The notes below the pieces were generated by a model. It made no database searches and was not told where the DNA came from. It was given only the letters and a program-made list of their open reading frames with translations. A program made the translations under genes and the position numbers. From NCBI GenBank assembly GCA_009699615.1, contig WLNV01000045.1:1-9794 (forward strand): DNA of 9,794 bases, given 5' to 3'. Below, piece by piece: positions 4,841-9,794 of this stretch (its first letter is position 1; each line of letters opens with the position of its first letter). This DNA is from Actinomycetota bacterium. Its GTDB lineage: Bacteria > Actinomycetota > Thermoleophilia > Solirubrobacterales > Solirubrobacteraceae.

Positions 4841-6571
4841 GTGTTTGACCCGTTCGCGCTGCCCTTCTTTCAGCGCGGGATCGTTGAGATCCTGCTGCTC
4901 GCATCCGTTGCTGGGCTGCTCGGCGTTTGGATCGTGCTGCGCGGCCTGGCCTTCTACGCGCACGCGGTTGGCACCGCAGCCGTCCCCGGTCTGGTCCTCG
5001 CCGACGGGCTCGGCTTCTCAGCAATCTTCGGCGCCTTTGGCGCGGCGCTGGTGATGGCTGCGCTGATCACGCTGCTGCTGCGCCGCCGCTCAGTTGGGGC
5101 TGACAGCGCGACGGCTCTGGTCTTGGCGGGCGCGCTGGCGCTCGGCGTGATTCTCGCCAGCGATGTCTTCGGCTCGCAGGGCAGCGTTGACCGGCTGCTT
5201 TTCGGCAGTTTGCTGGCGATCGGAACGCCGGAGCTGATCCTCGCCGCCGTCGCTGCGCTCGCCGCGGCAGCCGCGACGCTGCTGCTTGGCCCGCGCTGGT
5301 TGGCCGCGGGATTCGCCGATCGGCGCGGGAGCAGCGACTCGCTGCTGATCGCGCTGATCGCGCTTGCCGCCGTGGCCGCGCTTGCCGCCGTCGGCGCGCT
5401 GCTGGCGACGGCAATCCTTGTAGTGCCGGCCGCGACAACGCGGCTGGTGATCAAACGTCTGCCGCTCTGGCAGTTGACCACCGCTGCGCTGGCCGCGGCA
5501 GAAGGAGTGATCGGAATGATCCTCGCCTACCAATTGAACGTGCCTCCAGGGGCGGCGATCGCCGTCCTCGCGGGGATCGTCTTCGCGCTCGTCGCAGTTG
5601 CCGTGCTGATCCATCAACGCCGCCCCCGGCTGGCTCCGCTGGCGCTAACGCTGCTTGGCCTGAGCGCCCTGGCTGTCGCCGGCTGCGGGAGCGACGAGGG
5701 TGGCGGCTCTGCCAGCTCCAAGGTCACCGTCGCCGCCACCACCACTCAGGTCGGCGACCTTGTCCGTGAGGTCGGCGGCGAGGCGGTCATCGTGAATCAG
5801 ATCCTGACGCCGAACTCAGAAGCGCACGACTATGAGCCGCGCCCCAACGACGTCGGTGCGATCGCTGACGCGAAGGTTGTATTCGCCAGCGGACTGGGGC
5901 TTGATCAATGGGTCAACAAGCTTGTCGACGAATCGGGTTCAAACGGGAAGCTGATCTTGCTCGGCGATTCGGTTCCGGTCAAACACCTTGCATCAGGTGA
6001 CGAGTTCAAGGGCAGCGATCCGCACTGGTGGCACGATCTGACAAACGTCGAAGCCGCAACCGATCAGATTGAGACGGCGCTGATTGCCGCCGACCCGGCG
6101 GCGAAGGATCAAATCACGGCCAACGCCGATGCATACCGTGCCAAGATCAAGAAGGTTGACGAGCAGATTCGCGCCTGCCTGAACAAGGTGCCGGCAAACG
6201 AGCGGCTGATCGTCACCGACCACGACGCCTTCATCTACTTCACCGAGCGCTACGGGGTCACCTCCGTCGGGGCAGTCTTCCCGTCGACCTCAACGCAGGG
6301 CCAGGCATCTGCCGGTGAGGTCGCGGCGCTTGAGAAGCTGATCCGCGACAAGAAGGTGAAGGCGATCTTCCCTGAGAGCTCTCTGAACCCGGTGCTTGCC
6401 GAGCGGATTGCCGGCGATACCGGTGCATCATCTGACTACACGCTCTACGGAGATACGCTCGGCGCTGACGATTCGCCGGAAGAAACGGTGCTTGGCGCTG
6501 AAGCTGCCAATGCCAAAGCGATGGTCGCGGGGATGACCGGGGGTAGGGAGAGATGCACGATCGAGGCCTGA
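4841..6571 (+). CDS. Zn/Mn ABC transporter: permease fused to substrate-binding lipoprotein
   Basis: One 576-residue frame joins two proteins that are normally separate. Residues 1-258 are a full-length ABC-3 family (ZnuB/TroC-like) permease with about seven to eight TM segments and the conserved loop FYAHAVGTAAVPGLVLADG (38-56). Residues 259-576 are a ZnuA/TroA-type metal-binding protein with its own lipoprotein signal: basic HQRRPR, a hydrophobic core, then lipobox VAGC (C282). Likely metal ligands are kept: H329 (SEAHDYEPRP), H395 (DPHWWHDL), H461 (TDHDAFIYFTERYG) and D538 (LYGDTL). The role is high-affinity zinc (or manganese) uptake. If signal peptidase II cuts before C282, the product splits into permease plus lipid-anchored binder; if not, the binder stays tethered to the channel. 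The only in-frame internal start near the joint is GTG 5603, without a ribosome site. The 3' end overlaps the ATPase gene by 19 bp. The Zur-type box upstream implies repression by metal. Confidence 0.92.
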   Translation: MFDPFALPFFQRGIVEILLLASVAGLLGVWIVLRGLAFYAHAVGTAAVPGLVLADGLGFSAIFGAFGAALVMAALITLLLRRRSVGADSATALVLAGALALGVILASDVFGSQGSVDRLLFGSLLAIGTPELILAAVAALAAAAATLLLGPRWLAAGFADRRGSSDSLLIALIALAAVAALAAVGALLATAILVVPAATTRLVIKRLPLWQLTTAALAAAEGVIGMILAYQLNVPPGAAIAVLAGIVFALVAVAVLIHQRRPRLAPLALTLLGLSALAVAGCGSDEGGGSASSKVTVAATTTQVGDLVREVGGEAVIVNQILTPNSEAHDYEPRPNDVGAIADAKVVFASGLGLDQWVNKLVDESGSNGKLILLGDSVPVKHLASGDEFKGSDPHWWHDLTNVEAATDQIETALIAADPAAKDQITANADAYRAKIKKVDEQIRACLNKVPANERLIVTDHDAFIYFTERYGVTSVGAVFPSTSTQGQASAGEVAALEKLIRDKKVKAIFPESSLNPVLAERIAGDTGASSDYTLYGDTLGADDSPEETVLGAEAANAKAMVAGMTGGRERCTIEA

Positions 6572-7341
6572 GTTCTGACCCGCTGGTACGCAGCGACCGG
6601 CTGGCGGCCCGCTACCCCGGCGCTGCGGCGCCCGCAATCAGCAGCATCACCTTCGCCGTCGAGTCTGGCCAGCGGGTCGCGCTGCTGGGCCCCAACGGCG
6701 GCGGCAAGTCAACGCTCTTCCGCGTTCTAACCGATGAGTTGGCGCCATCGTCTGGTGAGATGGAGGTCGGCGTCGGCCACCCGGCACTCGTGCCACAGAG
6801 CGAACGCTCACGGCTCGATTACCCGGTCAGCGCGCTCGACGTTGCGCTTATGGGTTCGGTCTCGCGGCTGCCTTGGTGGAGGCGGCCGTCGCGCGCCGAC
6901 CGCGCACTGGCACGCGAGTCGCTGCGGCGCGTAGGGCTCGAAGGCGAGGCCAATACGACCTTCGGCGAGCTCTCCGGCGGGCAGCGCCAGCGCGTGCTGG
7001 TCGCACGAGCGCTGGTGCAGGACTCGCCACTCTTGCTGCTCGACGAACCGTTCGCAGGGATCGACGTGCCGAGCGCCGAGCTGCTCGCCACCCTTTTCGA
7101 CGAGCTTGCCGCCGAAGGCCGTGGGCTATTGATGGCGACGCACGACATTGAGCAGGCGCGTAGCTGGGATCTCGTGCTCTGCTGCAACCGCGTGCAGATC
7201 GCCTTCGGCGACCCGGCGAAGGTTCTCACGCGCGAAGTGATCGAACGGACCTACGGCGCTTCGCTGATCCCACTCCCCGGCGATGGGCCGCTCGCGATCA
7301 CGCCGCCACACCACCACGACCACGCGGAGGACGGCGCATGA
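6553..7341 (+). CDS. znuC: Zn/Mn ABC transporter ATP-binding protein (ZnuC/TroB-like)
   Basis: This 262-residue ATPase powers the metal importer from the cytoplasmic face. All motifs are intact: Walker A GPNGGGKST (46-54), Q-loop Gln82 (VPQSER), signature LSGGQ (140-144), Walker B LLLLDEP (160-166) and switch His197 (ATHD). The VPQ..DYPVSALDVALMG stretch (80-101) is typical of the metal-chelate/ZnuC-MntB branch. The C-terminus ends in a His cluster (PPHHHDHAEDGA), a possible metal-sensing or metal-buffering tail, as seen in some zinc ABC components. The ATG at 6553 lies just after AGGGAGAG and within the end of the fusion gene. Its stop overlaps the next start (ATGA, 7338-7341), so the three genes are translationally coupled. 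Substrate (zinc versus manganese) is inferred from the Zur-type context. Confidence 0.94.
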   Translation: MHDRGLSSDPLVRSDRLAARYPGAAAPAISSITFAVESGQRVALLGPNGGGKSTLFRVLTDELAPSSGEMEVGVGHPALVPQSERSRLDYPVSALDVALMGSVSRLPWWRRPSRADRALARESLRRVGLEGEANTTFGELSGGQRQRVLVARALVQDSPLLLLDEPFAGIDVPSAELLATLFDELAAEGRGLLMATHDIEQARSWDLVLCCNRVQIAFGDPAKVLTREVIERTYGASLIPLPGDGPLAITPPHHHDHAEDGA

Positions 7342-8225
7342 TCGACTGGCTGCTGGAGCCGCTGCGTGAGCCGGTTGTACTGCGCAGCCTTGCCGAGCTG
7401 GCGTTGCTCGGCCTGATCGCCGGCACGCTCGGCTGCTGGATCGTGCTCGCCGGCCGCGCCTACAGCGCCGAGTCGCTCGCCCACTCAATGCTTCCGGGGC
7501 TCGTCGGCGCCGCGCTCTTGGGCCTCCCGCTGGTTCTCGGCGGAGCGATCGGCCTTGCGGTTGGTGCCAGCCTGATCGCGCTCGTCGGCCGGATAAAAGT
7601 GCTCGGAAGTGAGGTCGCCGTCTCGGTTGTAATCACATCGCTGTTCGGCGCCGGCGTGCTGCTCGGCCTCGCTCCGGCGACCCCCGCAGGGCTCAACGGG
7701 ATTCTTTTCGGTGACCTGCTGGCAGTGGGCTTTGGCGACATTGCTCTGGCCGCCGCCTACGCAGTAATCGTGCTCGCCGTGCTCTTCGTGCTCCATGAAG
7801 GGCTGCTGGTGACCGGCTTTGACCGGATCAACGCTCGCGCTCTGGGTCGCTCGCCCGCGCCGCTCGATCTGGTTCTCGCGCTTCTCCTCGCCGGTGCCAC
7901 GCTCGTCGCCGTACAGGCGCTCGGCAACCTGCTGGTCGTCGCGATGCTGATCGGCCCGGCGGCAAGCGCGCGGTTGTTGACGGAGCGGATCGGGCCGATG
8001 ATGCTGGTCGCAGTTGGGATCGCTTGGGTTGCGGCGCTGGCCGGGCTCTACGCCTCATATCACGCGGATCTGGCGGCCGGGGCGGCAGTGACCTGCGCGC
8101 TCGTCGTCGCTTTCGCTGCCGCGCTGCTCGTCCGTTCGCTGCGCGAGCTGCTCGCTAGCGACAGTCGGCGCAGAGGCCGTGGAGCACAATCTCGTGGCCT
8201 TCGACTGCGAAGTCGACGCGCCTAG
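7338..8225 (+). CDS. znuB: Zn/Mn ABC transporter permease, second subunit (ABC-3 family)
   Basis: This 295-residue integral membrane protein of the ABC-3 family has about eight TM segments and the family loop YSAESLAHSMLPGLVGAALL (42-61). Further family-like segments are VSVVITSLFGAG and LLVVAMLIGPAASARLL. With the permease half of the fusion protein it can form a heterodimeric channel, so one operon holds two different permease chains, as in Tro/Mtu-type systems. The start overlaps the ATPase stop by 4 nt. The last 23 residues are Arg-rich (SRRRGRGAQSRGLRLRSRRA) and are encoded by DNA that overlaps the end of the convergent Fur-family gene. That tail looks unconstrained and may be a recent extension by stop-codon loss (inference). 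Confidence 0.92.
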   Translation: MIDWLLEPLREPVVLRSLAELALLGLIAGTLGCWIVLAGRAYSAESLAHSMLPGLVGAALLGLPLVLGGAIGLAVGASLIALVGRIKVLGSEVAVSVVITSLFGAGVLLGLAPATPAGLNGILFGDLLAVGFGDIALAAAYAVIVLAVLFVLHEGLLVTGFDRINARALGRSPAPLDLVLALLLAGATLVAVQALGNLLVVAMLIGPAASARLLTERIGPMMLVAVGIAWVAALAGLYASYHADLAAGAAVTCALVVAFAAALLVRSLRELLASDSRRRGRGAQSRGLRLRSRRA

Positions 8226-8604
8226 AGATCGAGTGGACGGCGCGCTCCAGCGGCGCGTCATCGAAGGCGATCACGGCGCCGCACTTGTCGCAGACGAGGT
8301 GATGGTGGTGGTGGTCGGGGCGAACCGGCTCGTAGCGGGCCTGTCCTTGGCCGAGTTCGACCTTGGCTACAACGCCCAGCTCGTCGAGCTCTTCGAGGAT
8401 CCGGTAGATGCTGGCGCGGCCAACGGCGCGCTCGCGCTCCGCAAGTAGATCCTCGATCTCGTAGGCGCTCAGCGCGCAGCTCTGCTCATCGAGCAATGAA
8501 ACGACGGCAGCGCGTGCGCCGCCACGGCGGAAGCCTGCTTCAGCGAGACGCTCGTTCGTCGCTGTCGCCCACTGCGACTCTTTCTTCTTCTGCGTCTTCG
8601 CCAT
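8155..8604 (-). CDS. zur: Fur-family metalloregulator, probably zinc uptake repressor Zur
   Basis: This 149-residue Fur-family repressor uses metal to bind DNA. A Lys-rich N-terminus is followed by a winged helix (about 17-90, with RRGGARAAVVSLLDEQ, AYEIEDLL and the recognition region VGRASIYRILEELDELGVV). The dimerisation domain holds YEPVRPDHHHHHLVCDKCG (91-109) and ends GHEIVLHGLCADCR. Both structural zinc CxxC pairs are present (C105/C108 and C145/C148), and the HHHHH run with H137 and E93 can supply the sensory site. Fur, Zur and PerR cannot be separated from this alone; next to a Zn/Mn ABC operon with a matching box, Zur is most likely. It converges on the permease gene and overlaps it by 71 bp. 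The 7-1-7 box at 8623-8637 suggests autoregulation. A MntR-like role is less likely, as that regulator belongs to another family. Confidence 0.92.
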   Translation of the reverse strand: MAKTQKKKESQWATATNERLAEAGFRRGGARAAVVSLLDEQSCALSAYEIEDLLAERERAVGRASIYRILEELDELGVVAKVELGQGQARYEPVRPDHHHHHLVCDKCGAVIAFDDAPLERAVHSISRRVDFAVEGHEIVLHGLCADCR

Positions 8605-8622
8605 CGCTCAAGAGGCTAGCGA

Positions 8623-8637
8623 TGAGACTGATTCTCA
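8623..8637 (-). promoter_or_regulatory. Zur/Fur box before the Fur-family gene
   Basis: On the minus strand TGAGAATCAGTCTCA is a 7-1-7 inverted repeat with a single mismatch, the classic Fur/Zur operator form. It shares TGAGAATCA with the box at 4813. It lies 18 nt before the zur start codon, just upstream of a TANNNT hexamer (TAGCCT, 8618-8613), and overlaps the stop codon of the His-rich gene at 8635. Confidence 0.75.
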
Positions 8638-8973
8638 GGCTAGGTCGAGGCCGCCGTGATCATCACAGTGATCCTCGTGCGGGTGGTGGAGGCGGCCGTC
8701 GACGAGGTAGTCGGTGTGCTCGCCGTGCGGAACCGCCTCGTGGCCGCAGTCGGGTCCGTGAACGTGCTCGCCGCAGTCATGCGCGCGGTTGCAGGCGTCG
8801 GGCAGCTGCTCGTCAACGGGAAGCGAATGCTCGTCGACGTGGTCCCCGTGCGGCTGGTGCAGGTGGCCGTCGTGGATGAAATCAATGTGGCCGTCGTGGA
8901 CGATCGCCGTGTGGCCGCAGCCGGGACCGTGGACGTGGTCGTGATCTTCGTGTGTATGCCCCTTTGAAGCCAT
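8635..8973 (-). CDS. His-rich metal-binding protein with two tandem repeats
   Basis: This 112-residue cytosol-type protein (no signal peptide or TM) holds 25 His plus five Cys. Two diverged copies of about 35-38 residues are joined by a linker (50-68). Copy 1 (13-49) starts HVHGPGCGHTAIVHDGHIDF and ends DHVDEH; copy 2 (70-106) starts HVHGPDCGHEAVPHGEHTDY and ends DHCDDH. Each offers a HxHGPxCGH metal site and a downstream HxxH-rich stretch. Proteins of this kind are sometimes labelled 'zinc transporter permease' in databases, but this one cannot be a permease because it has no hydrophobic segments. A zinc-buffering or zinc-delivery role beside zur and the Zn ABC operon is inferred. It sits 30 bp upstream of zur in the same direction, so it may share a transcript. 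A TAGATT hexamer 6 nt before its ATG suggests a leaderless start. Confidence 0.85.
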   Translation of the reverse strand: MASKGHTHEDHDHVHGPGCGHTAIVHDGHIDFIHDGHLHQPHGDHVDEHSLPVDEQLPDACNRAHDCGEHVHGPDCGHEAVPHGEHTDYLVDGRLHHPHEDHCDDHGGLDLA

Positions 8974-8979
8974 CGAATT

Positions 8980-8985
8980 AATCTA
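8980..8985 (-). promoter_or_regulatory. Possible -10 element for the His-rich gene
   Basis: TAGATT on the minus strand fits TANNNT and ends exactly 6 nt before the ATG at 8973. This spacing would start transcription at the start codon. No Shine-Dalgarno and no -35 are evident, and no Zur-type box is seen in the 63-bp divergent gap. Confidence 0.4.
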
Positions 8986-9036
8986 CCGCGCGGCGATCAC
9001 GGCAGGATCAGCGACCGATTTGGCGAACGGACGCAT

Positions 9037-9794
9037 ATGGGCCTTCGCCAACTCCGCTCCGCGCTGCACGCATTCACGCAGGAAGCTGCATGGCAGCTGG
9101 CAAGCGACGCTCAGGGTGGGCATGAGCTTCCGTTCGAGGTTGTTGAGGAGGGTCGCCGCGATTCGCCGCTCTACTGCTACCGCCCCCTGACGGCCGAGTT
9201 CATCAATGAGCGAAGCAACGTTCTGGCGCGGCTCCCCACATTTCTGCCTGCCACCCACGCTCTGATGGCGATCGGCAGCCTTGCTGACTATCTCGACTCG
9301 CAAGGCGTGCACCCGCCCGGCCCTGGCCGTCAGAGCGCCGACGCAGCCCTCCACTGCTTCCTCGCACGAGTCTTCGTCGACTCCAACGACTTCGTCTTCG
9401 ACGAGCGCTGCTTCGACAAGGCCTACCTCGAGCTTGAGCGTTGCGTCGCCGAGGAGCGTGCAGAGCACACCGTTGTCGCCGTGCTGCTTGGAGTCGAGCT
9501 TGGCTCCGAAGAGGTAACGCTTGGCGACGGGCTGACTCTCGCCCGCGGAGAACGCTTCGATGATGCGCCTGATGAGGCGCGCTGGTCGCGTCTCGATGGC
9601 AGCCCGCAGACGATCGTGATCGTGCGCCGCTCGCCGGTTCCCGGTGACGTCGGCCCACTGCAGGCCTCGCGCAAATCACTACGCAAGCTGACCGCAGGGC
9701 TCCGTCTTTACCACCCCGATCCGGTTGCGATAGCACCGCTCGGCTGGTCGCGGATCGGCGCCGGCCCATGGCAGGCCGTCGCGCTCAGCGCCGA
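9037..9794 (+). CDS. Hypothetical protein, partial (C-terminus off right edge)
   Basis: An open frame runs from the ATG at 9037 to the window end (about 252 residues). It begins MGLRQLRSALHAFTQEAAWQ and continues with FEVVEEG..SPLYCYRPLTAEFINER, LPTFLPATHALMAIGSLADYL, an acidic Phe/Asp-rich middle (FVDSNDFVFDERCFDKAYLEL) and ..LRKLTAGLRLYHPDPVAIAPLGW. Codon use and the coherent alternation of helix-like and strand-like segments mark it as the real gene here. It seems to belong to an uncharacterised actinobacterial family of soluble proteins; I cannot assign a function. No signal peptide or TM is visible. The Shine-Dalgarno is weak, and the frame is open upstream, so a slightly earlier start is possible. 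It is divergent from the His-rich gene. Confidence 0.75.
   Translation, partial: MGLRQLRSALHAFTQEAAWQLASDAQGGHELPFEVVEEGRRDSPLYCYRPLTAEFINERSNVLARLPTFLPATHALMAIGSLADYLDSQGVHPPGPGRQSADAALHCFLARVFVDSNDFVFDERCFDKAYLELERCVAEERAEHTVVAVLLGVELGSEEVTLGDGLTLARGERFDDAPDEARWSRLDGSPQTIVIVRRSPVPGDVGPLQASRKSLRKLTAGLRLYHPDPVAIAPLGWSRIGAGPWQAVALSA

Noticed and set aside
4954..5617. Several long minus-strand open frames under the permease
   Set aside because: High GC produces long shadow frames; the products are low-complexity Ala/Arg/Ser strings, while the plus strand encodes clear TM segments.
5600..5640. Frameshift or assembly error creating the permease-binder fusion
   Set aside because: The sequence reads smoothly through the joint with no stop or out-of-frame start nearby, and both domains are complete; resequencing would still settle it.
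8656..8967. Plus-strand open frame of 103 codons opposite the His-rich gene
   Set aside because: Val-rich antisense product of His codons (GTG/ATG on the other strand); the minus-strand repeat structure is the real signal.
9203..9769. 188-codon minus-strand open frame near the right edge
   Set aside because: Arg/Ser/Ala-rich shadow of the plus-strand gene starting at 9037.

Overview
The window is GC-rich, with gene families and sequence style pointing to an actinomycete, most likely a deep-branching class such as Thermoleophilia (Solirubrobacterales-like). That assignment is an inference from protein style and was not tested by any search. Genes are tightly packed on both strands, and no mobile element, CRISPR array, tRNA or rRNA was found.

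Left part (1-2856). A secreted RlpA/3D-like double-psi beta-barrel protein runs off the left edge on the minus strand. Its leader is a clear c-di-AMP (ydaO/yuaA-class) riboswitch at about 596-744. Next comes a small unknown minus-strand protein (793-1140), then the plus-strand principal sigma factor rpoD/sigA (1344-2441) and an HxlR-family regulator (2494-2853).

Middle (2857-4748). Three minus-strand genes follow: a small protein that may have a PH-like fold, a 60-residue CxxC membrane protein, and a YibE/F-family membrane protein of 409 residues.

Zinc region (4749-8973). A three-gene plus-strand operon encodes a metal ABC transporter of the Zn/Mn (ABC-3/TroA) type. Its first gene fuses an ABC-3 permease to its own substrate-binding lipoprotein, with an intact lipobox at the joint (C282). 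It is followed by the ATPase and a second permease. Converging on it, and overlapping it by 71 bp, is a Fur-family regulator that is probably Zur. Just upstream of zur is a His-rich protein built from two tandem metal-binding repeats. Fur/Zur-type boxes sharing the half-site TGAGAATCA lie before the fusion gene (4813-4830) and before zur (8623-8637). The first box also faces the divergent YibE/F gene. Together this looks like a self-regulated zinc-uptake and zinc-buffering locus.

Right edge. A plus-strand gene of unknown function (from 9037) is cut by the window end. Several genes (hxlR, the fusion gene, the His-rich gene) show a TANNNT hexamer exactly 6 nt before the start codon, which suggests leaderless transcripts. 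Two minus-strand genes lack any ATG/GTG/TTG start where their protein sequence should begin.
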